DNA of 64,000 nt from an uncultured Clostridia bacterium (GCA_944366945.1 CALVWJ010000004.1:62001-126000), one strand, 5' to 3'; counted from the stretch's first letter, positions 34,054-43,400 are shown. Numbers and translations are program-made. Notes: generated by a model from the sequence alone, not told the origin.

Positions 34054-34551
34054 ATGGCTTCTTCGGAGCTCTACCGTGAAATCATCAGCGCGATGCGCCG
34101 CCTTGACCTGCTTAGACGCATCAGCATCCGCGATAGCGTACATGGCATCGAGTTACACCGCACGCAAATGCCGATGCTGGATTATATTTCCAAGCATGCA
34201 GGTTGCACGCAGGCAGATATTTCCAATCATCTCCATGTTTCACCCGCTTCAATCGCCTGTTCCGCCAAGCGCATGGAAAGCGCCGGGCTGATTTCCCGCA
34301 TGCCGGATGAAACGAATCTAAGGCGTAACAAGCTCACTGCTACAGAAGCGGGTCATGCTTGCCTTGCTGAAATGTTTGCCGTGTTTGACGCGCTGGATGC
34401 GCGCACATTCAGTGGCTTTTCCGATGCGGAGCTTATATCCCTTTCCAGCATGCTCAACCGCATGATTGAGAACTCTGCCCAGGGGGATACCGCGCATAAA
34501 ACAATACATGAATTGATTCGCCAGCTCAATGAAATGGAGGGAGAAAAGTAA
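34054..34551 (+). CDS. MarR-family transcriptional regulator
   Basis: A 165-residue winged-helix protein. The recognition part is CTQADISNHLHVSPASIACSAKRMESAGLISR, with the wing at MPDETNLRRNKLTATEAG, the usual MarR D-x-R-x3-L-T-x-G-like pattern (here RRNKLTATEAG). AAAGGAGG precedes the ATG. It is the first gene of an operon with two ABC exporter genes; the stop overlaps the start of the next gene. By analogy with such operons it is probably an autorepressor released by a toxic ligand, acting at 34009-34025. Confidence 0.9.
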   Translation: MASSELYREIISAMRRLDLLRRISIRDSVHGIELHRTQMPMLDYISKHAGCTQADISNHLHVSPASIACSAKRMESAGLISRMPDETNLRRNKLTATEAGHACLAEMFAVFDALDARTFSGFSDAELISLSSMLNRMIENSAQGDTAHKTIHELIRQLNEMEGEK

Positions 34552-36278
34552 TGTTGAAAAAGTTGTTCCCGTTCCTTAAAGGGTACGGGGTTAGCTCCAT
34601 ACTTGCATCTTTAACGGTCATCTGCGAAGTTTTGCTCGAAGTGTACATTCCCTATCTTATGGCCGACATCATCAACATCGGCATTGCAAACGGCGATGTT
34701 GATTTTATCATTCGGCGCGGCCTGTTGATGATCGGCATGGCTTGCCTTTCCCTTGCGATGGGCGCGCTTTCGGCCCGTTTTGCGGTGGTCGCCAGCGCAG
34801 GCTTTGCCAAGAACCTGCGCGCCGGCCTGTTTGAGCGAGTGCAGGGCTTTTCATTCGCCAATGTCGATAAATTCTCCACCGCCTCCCTAATTACCCGTTT
34901 GACCACGGATATTACAAACGTGCAGCAATCCTTCATGATGATTGTGCGCACGCTCGTCCGCGCGCCTATCATGCTTGTGGCCGCAACAATTATGGCGATC
35001 CGCCTAAACGCAGAGCTTGCAACCGTTTTCGCATTTGCAATCCCAATTCTTGGCATTTTCCTCATAGCCATCGGCACGCGCGCTTTTCCGCGTTTTAAAG
35101 CGATGCTTAAAAGATACGATGGCATGAATGCCCAAGTGCAGGAAGATTTGATTGCGATCCGGGTCGTAAAAGCTTTTGTGCGGGAAAAGCATGAGGATGC
35201 ACGTTTTACCGCTTCCGCTGAAGCGGTGCGCGAGGCACAGATCAAGGCTGAGCGCCTGCTGGTCTGGAACATGCCCGTTTCGCAATACATCCTATACCTC
35301 TGCATGATTGCGGTCTGCTATATCGGCGGCCACTTGATCGTAGCAGGCGATATGCTCACTGGCGACCTTATGAGCTTCATCAGTTATATCACGCAGATCC
35401 TTTCTTCGCTGATGATGCTTTCCATGATGTTCGTAATGCTCGTTTTGACCCGTGCAAGCGCAGCGCGCATTGTTGAGGTCCTTTCCGAGAAGAACGCGAT
35501 TACGGATGATGACGCGGATGCATCCCTTTCCGTGCCCGATGGCTCCATCGAATTTCGGGACGTTTGCTTCAGCTATTCCAACGATCCTTCCAACCTTACG
35601 CTTTCCCATATCAACCTTAAGATCAAGCGGGGTGAGACGATCGGCATTATCGGCGGCACGGGCTCTGCTAAGTCCTCGCTGGTGCAGCTCATCCCACGCC
35701 TCTACGATGTGCTTTCCGGCTCTGTGCTCGTGGGTGGCCACGATGTGCGGGAATATAAAATCAAAGCCTTGCGGGACAGCGTCTCCATGGTTTTGCAGAA
35801 AAACGTGCTCTTTTCCGGCACCATCCGCGACAATCTCCGCTGGGGCGATGAAAACGCATCGGATGCTGAAATCGAGGCAGCCTGCCGGGCAGCCGCAGCC
35901 CATGATTTCATTACCGCCTTCCCAGCTGGCTATGAGACGGATCTGGGCCAGGGCGGCGTGAACGTTTCAGGCGGACAGAAGCAGCGCCTGTGCATCGCCC
36001 GCGCGCTCCTCAAACGCCCGAAAATCATTATCCTGGACGATAGCACAAGCGCCGTTGATACGGCGACCGATGCTGCAATCCGCAAAGCGTTACGCGAGGA
36101 ACTCGTTGGCACTACAACCATCATCATTGCACAGCGCATCACCTCGGTCATGGATGCTGACCGCATTATCGTCATGCATGACGGCCAGATTGAGGATGTT
36201 GGCACGCATGAAGAGCTGGTAGAGCGCAATGAGATCTACCGGGAAGTTTATGAATCTCAGCAAAAGGGGGTGGCGTAA
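34551..36278 (+). CDS. ABC exporter half-transporter, degenerate-site subunit
   Basis: A 575-residue ABC exporter with a six-helix membrane domain (1-310) and a nucleotide-binding domain. Walker A is GGTGSAKSSL, the signature VSGGQKQR is canonical, and Walker B is IIILDDSTSAVD, where the catalytic Glu is Asp. That substitution is typical of the degenerate subunit in heterodimeric multidrug exporters (BmrC/LmrC types). It overlaps marR by one base and is followed after one base by its partner gene. The exported compound is unknown. Confidence 0.93.
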   Translation: MLKKLFPFLKGYGVSSILASLTVICEVLLEVYIPYLMADIINIGIANGDVDFIIRRGLLMIGMACLSLAMGALSARFAVVASAGFAKNLRAGLFERVQGFSFANVDKFSTASLITRLTTDITNVQQSFMMIVRTLVRAPIMLVAATIMAIRLNAELATVFAFAIPILGIFLIAIGTRAFPRFKAMLKRYDGMNAQVQEDLIAIRVVKAFVREKHEDARFTASAEAVREAQIKAERLLVWNMPVSQYILYLCMIAVCYIGGHLIVAGDMLTGDLMSFISYITQILSSLMMLSMMFVMLVLTRASAARIVEVLSEKNAITDDDADASLSVPDGSIEFRDVCFSYSNDPSNLTLSHINLKIKRGETIGIIGGTGSAKSSLVQLIPRLYDVLSGSVLVGGHDVREYKIKALRDSVSMVLQKNVLFSGTIRDNLRWGDENASDAEIEAACRAAAAHDFITAFPAGYETDLGQGGVNVSGGQKQRLCIARALLKRPKIIILDDSTSAVDTATDAAIRKALREELVGTTTIIIAQRITSVMDADRIIVMHDGQIEDVGTHEELVERNEIYREVYESQQKGVA

Positions 36279-36279
36279 T

Positions 36280-38175
36280 ATGCCTCCAGTACCGCAGGGA
36301 AAAAACGCATTCCACCGGCCCAAAAACATGCGCCGCACCTTTGCGCGAACGTTTGCCTGCTTTAAGGCATACCATTTCCAGCTGGTGCTCGTGCTTATCG
36401 GCATCGTATTAAGCGCAGGCGCGAATGTGGCCGGCACCTATATGCTCAAGCCGATCATCGACGATTACATCGTCCCCTGGATTGGTAACGCGGATCCCGA
36501 TTTTTCCGGCTTGATCGGCCAGCTTGCCATCATGTTTGCAATCTATACGATCGGCATGGGCGGCACATACCTCTATAACCGGCTGATGATCTCCATCTCT
36601 ACCGGCACGCTTCTGGATCTGCGCAAACAGCTTTTTACGCACATGCAGAAGCTCCCCATCCGCTATTTTGACACGCGCACCCATGGCGAAATCATGTCCA
36701 CCTACACCAACGACATCGATGCCATGCGCGAAATGCTCAGCCAGGGTATTCCGCAGTTTATCAGCTCTGCGATCAGCATCGTTGGCACGTTCCTCATGAT
36801 GGTCGTGCTTAGCCCGCTTCTCACGCTCGTCGCACTTGCGATGCTCGCTGTGATGCTTCTGATTACCAGTTCCATTGCCCGGCGCAGCGGGCGCTATTTC
36901 AAAGCGCGCCAGGATTCGCTTTCCCAAGTGAACGGCTACATCGAAGAGATGATCGAAGGGCAGAAGGTCGTAAAAGTTTTCTGCCATGAAAAGGCGGTAA
37001 ACAGCGCGTTCTCCGGTCTAAATGAAACGCTCACGGAAAACACCGTAACAGCCAATACCTGGGCAAGCCTTATGGGACCCATTATGAACAACCTCGGCCA
37101 TGTAACCTATGCGCTCACGGCAGCAGCCGGCGGCCTCATGGCGGTAGGCGGTTTAATCAATCTCGGCTCCATCGCTTCCTTCTTGGAATACACGCGCAAG
37201 TTCGCCATGCCGATCAGCCAGCTCTCCCAGCAGATGAACAACGTCATGGGCGCGCTCGCGGGCGCAGAACGCATTTTCGATTTGATCGATGAACCGATCG
37301 AAGAGGATGATGGCGACGTGACCATGGTCAATGCGATCCGCAATGCGCAAGGCACGCTTGAGGAATGCGCGCAGCACACTGGAATCTGGGCATGGAAAGT
37401 TCCTTCGGAAACGGAGGAAAGTGGCTATGCGCTCATTGAAGTGCGCGGCGACGTCCGCTTCCACGATGTAACGTTCAGCTACGATGGGGAAAAGACCGTG
37501 CTCAAAAACGTATCGCTTTATGCAAAACCTGGCCAGAAGATCGCCTTTGTAGGCTCTACAGGTGCTGGCAAAACAACCATTACAAACCTCATTAACCGCT
37601 TCTATGATGTGCAGGAAGGCGAGATCACCTACGATGGCATCCCTATCATGCGCATCAAGAAGGATGCGCTGCGTGGCTCGCTCGCCATGGTGCTGCAGGA
37701 TACACACCTGTTTACCGGAACGGTGCGCGAAAACATCCGTTACGGCAAACTGGATGCAACGGATGCAGAGGTGGAAGCAGCGGCAAAGCTAGCCAACGCG
37801 CACTTCTTTATCTCCCATCTGCCGCAGGGATATGATACCGTGCTTACGGCGGACGGCGCAAACCTCAGCCAGGGCCAGCGCCAGCTTATCGCCATCGCCC
37901 GCGCAGCTGTGGCAGACCCGCCGGTGCTCATCCTCGATGAGGCCACAAGCTCCATCGATACGCGCACCGAAGCGCACATTGAACGCGGCATGGATCAGCT
38001 CATGAAAGGCCGCACGGTTTTCGTCATCGCGCACCGGCTCTCTACTGTGCGCAACTCCAACGCCATCATGGTGCTCGAGCACGGCGAGATCATCGAGCGC
38101 GGCGATCACGACGATTTGATTGCCCAGAAAGGCAAATACTATCAGCTCTACACCGGCATGTTTGAGCTATCCTAA
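36280..38175 (+). CDS. ABC exporter half-transporter, catalytic subunit
   Basis: A 631-residue partner of the preceding protein. The ATG at 36280 comes right after the upstream stop, with AAGGGGGTGG before it. The membrane domain (about 25-340) is followed by an insertion of some 40 residues (DDGDVTMVNAIRNAQ... to EVRGDVRF), seen in BmrD-type subunits, then a full nucleotide-binding domain: Walker A GSTGAGKTTI, signature LSQGQRQL, Walker B LILDEATSSID with the catalytic Glu. The pair would form one canonical and one degenerate ATP site. Confidence 0.94.
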   Translation: MPPVPQGKNAFHRPKNMRRTFARTFACFKAYHFQLVLVLIGIVLSAGANVAGTYMLKPIIDDYIVPWIGNADPDFSGLIGQLAIMFAIYTIGMGGTYLYNRLMISISTGTLLDLRKQLFTHMQKLPIRYFDTRTHGEIMSTYTNDIDAMREMLSQGIPQFISSAISIVGTFLMMVVLSPLLTLVALAMLAVMLLITSSIARRSGRYFKARQDSLSQVNGYIEEMIEGQKVVKVFCHEKAVNSAFSGLNETLTENTVTANTWASLMGPIMNNLGHVTYALTAAAGGLMAVGGLINLGSIASFLEYTRKFAMPISQLSQQMNNVMGALAGAERIFDLIDEPIEEDDGDVTMVNAIRNAQGTLEECAQHTGIWAWKVPSETEESGYALIEVRGDVRFHDVTFSYDGEKTVLKNVSLYAKPGQKIAFVGSTGAGKTTITNLINRFYDVQEGEITYDGIPIMRIKKDALRGSLAMVLQDTHLFTGTVRENIRYGKLDATDAEVEAAAKLANAHFFISHLPQGYDTVLTADGANLSQGQRQLIAIARAAVADPPVLILDEATSSIDTRTEAHIERGMDQLMKGRTVFVIAHRLSTVRNSNAIMVLEHGEIIERGDHDDLIAQKGKYYQLYTGMFELS

Positions 38176-38195
38176 TGCATATTTGGAGGATACCT

Positions 38196-38693
38196 ATGGA
38201 ATTGACGTTCCAGCCGGCTACCCCGGCCGAGCTTGCCACCGCGGTCGCAATTGCACGGGCGGCTTCGGCAAGCCCATATTCCCACTGGGATGCTGATTAC
38301 CCCAATGAAGCGATCCTCGCAGAGGATATTGCGCGCGGTGAACTTTACCTGCTGCGTGAAGACGGCGTTCCGCGCGCGATGATCTCCATTTTAGATGAGG
38401 CGTTGGAATGCAATCTCGTTTCCTTTCCATGGCCGGAAAAGCGGGAACGCACCTGCATGCTAGCTCGCCTTGGTATCGTCCCCGAAGCGCAGGGACGCGG
38501 CCTTGCAGCAGAGACGATGCGCCTTGCGGCAGACGCTGCCCGCGCGCGCGGCTTCACAGCAGCGCGGCTGCTCGCGTCTCAGGATAACCCAGTGACCAAC
38601 CACATCTATCAAAAGCTGGGCTATCATCCGTGCGGCCACGCACGCCTTTGGGATGAAGAGGATTTTGTTGGCTATGAGCTCCCGTTGGGATAA
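38196..38693 (+). CDS. GNAT-family N-acetyltransferase
   Basis: A 165-residue GCN5-related acetyltransferase. The acetyl-CoA pyrophosphate loop is GIVPEAQGRGLAAETM (motif A, Q-x-x-G-x-A), followed by LLASQDNPVTNHIYQKLGYH (motif B). The ATG at 38196 has TTTGGAGGATA, within 21 nt of the exporter stop, so it is in the marR-ABC operon. Co-expression suggests chemical modification of the compound that the exporter handles, but the substrate is unknown. Confidence 0.88.
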   Translation: MELTFQPATPAELATAVAIARAASASPYSHWDADYPNEAILAEDIARGELYLLREDGVPRAMISILDEALECNLVSFPWPEKRERTCMLARLGIVPEAQGRGLAAETMRLAADAARARGFTAARLLASQDNPVTNHIYQKLGYHPCGHARLWDEEDFVGYELPLG

Positions 38694-38715
38694 AGAATAA
38701 TCCATGTACAACAAA

Positions 38716-38740
38716 GAAGCCGGCCCTAAGGGCCGGCTTC
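38716..38740. terminator. Hairpin between convergent genes
   Basis: A perfect 11-bp stem GAAGCCGGCCC / GGGCCGGCTTC with a 3-nt loop, 22 nt after the acetyltransferase stop. On the minus strand it is followed by TTTGTTG; on the plus strand there is no T run. Confidence 0.65.
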
Positions 38741-39227
38741 AGCTTGTCAAAAAACCTCCTTTGGGAAATTCGAAGCCCCGCTCTTTCCTAAGGCTTCTTA
38801 TGGGATTTAGCGGCACAGGGTGCATTGCGCCGAAGGGCAAGCGAAAGCCCTCCGAGCTTTTCCTGCACGGCACGCGGATTGCACCACAACAGCCACTTTT
38901 TCGGTAGCTTTCGATAGGAAAATCAGCTTTCCCCTGTGTTGAAGAAGCGGTAACCTCCACGTTTAAAGCTTCCGGGATCCATTGCACTCCAAAGGGGGAT
39001 TTTCATGGAACGCCCTTTCTCCGGCATGCTTTTGTGCATGCGCGGCGCATCCCCACTTCACCTCCGCTCCGTTTCATATCCTTTAACTGCAAGCGCCCGG
39101 CCTGCACAGGTCGGGTGCTTCGTGTTTGATGTGCGTTCTCAAAGGTTCAAAACCGATCCGCGCATTCCCAGCATCCGCCACACAGCGCAATCGAAATCGC
39201 TCCACATAGACGAAGCGCCCCGCGGTT
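38741..39227. other. Intergenic stretch without a recognisable gene
   Basis: 487 nt with no supported gene. The minus-strand frame at 38739-38987 has no ribosome binding site and an unlikely Arg/Ser/Gly/Cys-rich composition. It begins with AGCTTGTCAAAAAACC; a similar TTGTCAAAAAA occurs at about 54827 after another plus-strand gene. Confidence 0.4.
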
Positions 39228-39944
39228 TCACCTTTGCGCGCAGTATTCCGTTTCCAGCGCTACCCGGCCGCGGTACGGCGCGGAGCACGGCAGCGCGCGT
39301 AGCCTCGCAAAAACGGAAAAATCATTCCAGAAATGCATGGGATATGCGCGCACCGTATCTGTATGGCGCATGAAATAATCAAAGCCTTGCGCAAAATCCG
39401 CTTCCTGCCGCGGATCCAATACAAGGAACGCAGCGTCGATCCTGCGGCCCGAAAGGCGGCCTACTTCCGCCTGGAAGCGCGCAGTCATCGCCTGGTTTTC
39501 TTCCGGCGGCTCGCCTTCCCATACCCAATCGTTCAAATCTCCCGCATGGAAAATGGTTTCTCCGCATGCAGAAATAAGGAACGCAACGCCCGCGTCTGTA
39601 GAGGCGAACGTTTCCACGCAAAGCGGGCCAAACCGCTTCGTTTCGTGCGCGCCCAAAAAGACCAGCGCATCATAGGTTTCTTTGGAAACGCCGTGGCGCG
39701 CAAACCCCGCCGCGCTCCATTTGCGCTTGATATCCCGTGAAAGAATATAGGTTACGTTTGGGTGCGCCTTTCCAAGCTCGAAAATCGCAAAGTTGAAATG
39801 ATCCTGGTGCGCGTGACTTGCGAACACATAGAGCGGCTTATCCAGTGCGAAAGGCGGAAAAACGCCCTGGTAGTAATCAAACAGCAGCGTGCAGCCTGCA
39901 AGCTCCACGGCAAATCCGCTGTGTCCAATATAGGAAACATTCAT
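39228..39944 (-). CDS. Metallo-beta-lactamase-fold hydrolase
   Basis: A 238-residue protein of the metallo-beta-lactamase superfamily, UPF0173-like. It opens with the short-form start MNVSYIGHSGFAVEL and has the zinc motif SHAHQDHF (HxHxDH), then FHAGDLNDW, and a late His in YPMHFWNDF. Relatives include lactonases and phosphodiesterases; the substrate is unknown. The start lies 8 nt after the preceding gene's stop, with TGAGGC as the ribosome binding site, so the two are co-transcribed. Confidence 0.85.
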   Translation of the reverse strand: MNVSYIGHSGFAVELAGCTLLFDYYQGVFPPFALDKPLYVFASHAHQDHFNFAIFELGKAHPNVTYILSRDIKRKWSAAGFARHGVSKETYDALVFLGAHETKRFGPLCVETFASTDAGVAFLISACGETIFHAGDLNDWVWEGEPPEENQAMTARFQAEVGRLSGRRIDAAFLVLDPRQEADFAQGFDYFMRHTDTVRAYPMHFWNDFSVFARLRALPCSAPYRGRVALETEYCAQR

Positions 39945-39952
39945 TTTGAGCC

Positions 39953-40471
39953 TCAGCGCGCAACGGTCTTATATTTCTTTTCGCCCATCCGCGCGCGCAG
40001 ATGTTTGGCAAGCGCCTCCGCCGTGCCCTGCTCGAACCCGGCTTTTGACACGATATAGGCCTGCCTTGCATTTGCATACAGGTAAAATGCATCCGGCGTT
40101 TCCCAAACATCGAACAGGCGCTCATAGTATGCGCGCTCTTCTTTGCCGTTTACGGAAATGGTAAAGCTGTTTTTTAAAAATACATACCGCTGGGATAGCC
40201 CTGCAAAGGAAGACTGCTCAAACTTTTTTTCCGGCGCAATGAAGATCGCGTAAAAGCGGCGCGCGAACAGGTAAAGCGCGAGCGCCAACACCGCGAGATA
40301 CAACCATGCGCCCCCGCGCACCGCAAAAAATGCACCTGTGAGTACGGAAAGAACTAAAAACGCGAACAATGCTTGCGTGCTCCAGGGAACCTGCTTTACA
40401 ATGCGCGCATTGAAACGTTGAAAGCGTAACACGGTTTCCTTATCATAGTGTGTCGTATTAATAATATCCAT
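39953..40471 (-). CDS. YcxB-like membrane protein
   Basis: A 172-residue protein with two membrane helices (about residues 35-52 and 57-74) in an otherwise cytoplasmic chain, and a C-terminal YcxB-like domain (KKFEQSSFAGLSQRYVFL and WETPDAFYLYANARQAYIV). The family is of unknown function. The ATG at 40471 is preferred because GGAG precedes it; an ATG four codons upstream has no site. It is transcribed divergently from pstS with the metallo-hydrolase gene behind it. Confidence 0.75.
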   Translation of the reverse strand: MDIINTTHYDKETVLRFQRFNARIVKQVPWSTQALFAFLVLSVLTGAFFAVRGGAWLYLAVLALALYLFARRFYAIFIAPEKKFEQSSFAGLSQRYVFLKNSFTISVNGKEERAYYERLFDVWETPDAFYLYANARQAYIVSKAGFEQGTAEALAKHLRARMGEKKYKTVAR

Positions 40472-40504
40472 TGCCTGCTCCATTGGGTAAGATTTGTTTT
40501 TTAC

Positions 40505-40533
40505 AATGTATCATATTTCCGTAAAGCTTACAA
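40505..40533 (-). promoter_or_regulatory. Promoter of the YcxB-like / hydrolase operon
   Basis: On the minus strand TTGTAA, 17 nt, TACATT, 35 nt upstream of the start. Confidence 0.5.
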
Positions 40534-40585
40534 GAGCGCCAGGTGCGCAATCCTGTAACATTTCATTTTTAAGCGTTCTGTTCCT

Positions 40586-40640
40586 TTTACACAGATTTAA
40601 CATTTATACGCTTTCAGCCTTTACCTGCAAACCGTATGAT
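40586..40640 (+). promoter_or_regulatory. pstS promoter with two Pho-box repeats
   Basis: TTTACA (40586-40591) and TTAACA (40597-40602) are spaced exactly 11 bp, the periodicity of PhoP-binding TT(A/T/C)ACA repeats in Firmicutes. They precede a promoter with a poor -35 (TTTCAG, 40612-40617), a 17-nt spacer and a good -10 (TATGAT, 40635-40640), as expected for an activator-dependent promoter. Confidence 0.6.
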
Positions 40641-40685
40641 ATGCCCGTAAAAAAGAGAGAATAAAAGAAAGAAGGATTTTACACA

Positions 40686-41546
40686 ATGAAAAAACTAATT
40701 GCACTTTGCACGGCGGTGCTGATGCTTCTTATGGTTGCGGCGGGTTGCGGCAACAACGCAAGTGAAAGCAATGCGATCTATGTCGTATCCCGCGAAGATG
40801 GTTCCGGAACGCGCAGCGCATTTGTGGAGCTGCTTGGCATTGAAACGGAAAACGAAGCGGGCGAAGCTGTAGACGCTACCGTACAAACCGCAGAGATCAC
40901 CGACAGCACCTCTGTGATGATGCAGACCGTAGCAGGCAACAAGTCCGCCATCGGCTACATTTCGCTTGGCTCCCTGGACGATACGGTTAAGGCGCTCGAA
41001 ATCGACGGCGTCGCGGCAAATATCGATACCGTAAAAGATGGAAGCTACAAAGTATCGCGCCCCTTCAATGTTGCTACAACGGCAAACGTGAGCGCAGAAG
41101 CGCAGGATTTCTTGAACTTCATCTTGAGCGCGGAAGGGCAGGCTGTCGTTGAGGAAGCTGGCTGCATCAGCCAGGGCAACACCGGCGCCTTCACGGGCGG
41201 CAGCGTTAGCGGCAAGATTGTGGTTGCAGGTTCCTCTTCCATCACCCCCACCATGGAAAAGCTCAAGGAAGCCTACAATGCCATCAATCCCAATCTGACC
41301 ATTGACATTCAGCAGAGCGATTCCTCCACCGGCATGACCTCCGCGATCGATGGCCTCTGCGACATCGGCATGGCCTCCCGCGACTTGAAGGACAGCGAAC
41401 TGGAAGCCGGCCTCGTGCCCACGGTAATCGCCATTGACGGTATTGCAGTCATCGTCAACAATGAAAGCAGCGTAACCGGCCTTACGAGCGAACAAGTGCG
41501 CGGCATCTTCATGGGCGAGATCACGGACTGGAGCGAAGTAGAATAA
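40686..41546 (+). CDS. pstS: Phosphate-binding lipoprotein, circularly permuted
   Basis: A 286-residue lipoprotein (lipobox AAGC, Cys21) that captures phosphate for PstCAB. All ligand motifs of PstS are visible, but in swapped order. The segment REDGSGTR (36-43) and the YISLGSL part, normally in the middle of the chain, come first. AGSSSITP (181-188), ASRDLKD (230-236) and VIAIDGIAV, normally N-terminal, come second, and the protein ends at ITDWSEVE, where the usual protein would cross to the other lobe. The ribosome binding site is GAAAGAAGGA. It heads the pst-pho operon. Confidence 0.9.
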   Translation: MKKLIALCTAVLMLLMVAAGCGNNASESNAIYVVSREDGSGTRSAFVELLGIETENEAGEAVDATVQTAEITDSTSVMMQTVAGNKSAIGYISLGSLDDTVKALEIDGVAANIDTVKDGSYKVSRPFNVATTANVSAEAQDFLNFILSAEGQAVVEEAGCISQGNTGAFTGGSVSGKIVVAGSSSITPTMEKLKEAYNAINPNLTIDIQQSDSSTGMTSAIDGLCDIGMASRDLKDSELEAGLVPTVIAIDGIAVIVNNESSVTGLTSEQVRGIFMGEITDWSEVE

Positions 41547-41584
41547 CCCAAATGATGCATACCACAATGCACACCAACGTTAAA

Positions 41585-41604
41585 CGGGCCGGCCTTCCGG
41601 CCCG
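41585..41604 (+). promoter_or_regulatory. Intercistronic hairpin pstS-pstC
   Basis: CGGGCCGG-CCTT-CCGGCCCG, a perfect 8-bp stem with a 4-nt loop in the 90-nt pstS-pstC gap, without a T run. It probably stabilises or partly uncouples the pstS message so that the binding protein is made in excess. Confidence 0.65.
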
Positions 41605-41636
41605 CATTGGCATGGTTTGGAAAGGAGAGCTTTTCT

Positions 41637-42515
41637 ATGGCCGAAAAAAAGCGCCGTACAAACGCCCGGCAGGTTCGTGAATCGCTGATGCATGTTGTGT
41701 TCCTGCTGACAGCCTGCATCTCTATCCTGGCCGTTGTGCTCATCTGCATTTTCATGTTCGCAAACGGCATCCCCACGATCGCTGAAATCGGGCCGGGCAA
41801 TTTTCTGCTTGGCACGACGTGGAAACCGCTGAATGACCTTTTCGGCATCCTGCCCATGATCGTAGGCAGCCTCTATGTTACGGCCGGCGCCATCCTCATC
41901 GGCGTGCCTATCGGCATTCTTTGCGCGGTATATCTCGCGCGGTTCTGCCCAAAGAGGCTCTACCGCGTGCTCAAGCCGCTCATCGACCTGCTTGCAGGCA
42001 TTCCATCAATCGTCTATGGTTTTTTCGGGTTGGTTGTTATCGTGCCGCTGATGCAGCAGATGACGGGCGCAAGCGGCGGCAAAAATATCCTAACTGCCTC
42101 CCTCATGCTTGGCATCATGATCCTGCCCACGATCATCAGCGTTTCGGAGAGCGCCATCCGCGCCGTGCCGCAAAGCTACTATGAGGGTGCACTTGCGCTT
42201 GGCGCAACGCATGAGCGGAGCGTGTTTTTCGCTGTGCTGCCGGCAGCAAAATCCGGCATCCTTGCAGGGGTAATCCTGGGCATAGGCCGCGCAATCGGCG
42301 AAGCAACTGCCGTAAAGATGGTGGCGGGCAATCAGCCCATCATGCCTGCAAGCTTATTAAGCGGCGTGCGCACGCTGACTTCAAACATCGTGGTGGAAAT
42401 GGGCTATTCGGAAGGCTTGCATCGTGAAGCGCTGATTGCAACGGCAGTGGTGCTTTTTGTGTTCATCCTCCTCATCAACGTTTCCTTTGCAGCGATCAAA
42501 AAGAAGGAGGGCTAG
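41637..42515 (+). CDS. pstC: Phosphate ABC transporter permease PstC
   Basis: One of the two membrane subunits of the high-affinity phosphate importer. From the ATG at 41637 (AAAGGAGAG upstream) it has 292 residues with six membrane helices and the permease loop EGALALGATHERSVFFAVLPAAKSGI (EAA motif) that contacts Pst[14 protein letters not shown] is the conserved Pst permease segment. It lies after the intercistronic hairpin and is followed by pstA after 3 nt. Confidence 0.96.
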   Translation: MAEKKRRTNARQVRESLMHVVFLLTACISILAVVLICIFMFANGIPTIAEIGPGNFLLGTTWKPLNDLFGILPMIVGSLYVTAGAILIGVPIGILCAVYLARFCPKRLYRVLKPLIDLLAGIPSIVYGFFGLVVIVPLMQQMTGASGGKNILTASLMLGIMILPTIISVSESAIRAVPQSYYEGALALGATHERSVFFAVLPAAKSGILAGVILGIGRAIGEATAVKMVAGNQPIMPASLLSGVRTLTSNIVVEMGYSEGLHREALIATAVVLFVFILLINVSFAAIKKKEG

Positions 42516-42518
42516 CGT

Positions 42519-43400
42519 ATGGAAAGCAAAGCAATAAACCATGAAAGCAGCCGCGCGCGCTGGCAAGCATACCGGCGCAGGCCCCTTTCCCTCCTGCTGC
42601 GCCTTGCCGTAACAGTTTCGGCTGCGATTACGGTATTTGTACTGATTGCGCTGGTTGCCTACATCCTAATTAAGGGCATTCCAAACCTAAGGCCCTCCCT
42701 GTTCGCCTGGGAGTATACGTCGGAAAACGCTTCCATGCTCCCGGCAATCATCAATACCATCACCATGACGGTGCTTTCGCTCCTCATGGCAGTGCCTGTG
42801 GGCATCTGCTCTGCAATTTACCTGGTGGAATATGCAAAGCGGGGCAACAAGCTTGTTTCGCTGGTGCGCGTCACGGCAGAAACCTTGCAGGGGATTCCCT
42901 CCATCGTTTATGGCCTGTTTGGGTTTCTTTTCCTCGTAGTGGCATGCAAGTTTGGGTATTCCCTTTTAAGCGGCGCAATTACGCTTGCGATCATGATTCT
43001 GCCTCTGATCCTGCGCACCACGGAAGAGGCGCTCAAGGCAGTGCCCGATCTATATCGTGAAGGCAGCTTCGGGCTTGGCGCAGGGCGGCTGCGCACGGTA
43101 TTTCGCATCGTGCTCCCCTCGGCCGTGCCAGGTATCCTCGCGGGTGTAATCCTTGCAATCGGCAGAATCGTGGGGGAAACTGCGGCGCTCATCTACACAT
43201 CTGGCACCGTCGCAGGCGTGCCGGATACGCTCATGGGTTCCGGGCGCACACTTGCAGTGCATATGTATGCACTTCTTTCCAATGGCCTTTATACCGAAGA
43301 GGCCTATGCTACGGCAGTCGTGCTGCTCGTGATGGTGATTGGCATCAACGCGCTTTCAGGCTGGCTTGCAAAAAAAGTTTCAGCAAAGCAGGGAGAATAA
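42519..43400 (+). CDS. pstA: Phosphate ABC transporter permease PstA
   Basis: The second permease subunit, 293 residues with six membrane helices. It contains [13 protein letters not shown] and the EAA-type loop [27 protein letters not shown], both typical of PstA. AAGGAGGG is the ribosome binding site, located in the end of pstC. pstB starts 4 nt after its stop. The N-terminal 20 residues are Arg/Ser-rich and cytoplasmic. Confidence 0.96.
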   Translation: MESKAINHESSRARWQAYRRRPLSLLLRLAVTVSAAITVFVLIALVAYILIKGIPNLRPSLFAWEYTSENASMLPAIINTITMTVLSLLMAVPVGICSAIYLVEYAKRGNKLVSLVRVTAETLQGIPSIVYGLFGFLFLVVACKFGYSLLSGAITLAIMILPLILRTTEEALKAVPDLYREGSFGLGAGRLRTVFRIVLPSAVPGILAGVILAIGRIVGETAALIYTSGTVAGVPDTLMGSGRTLAVHMYALLSNGLYTEEAYATAVVLLVMVIGINALSGWLAKKVSAKQGE

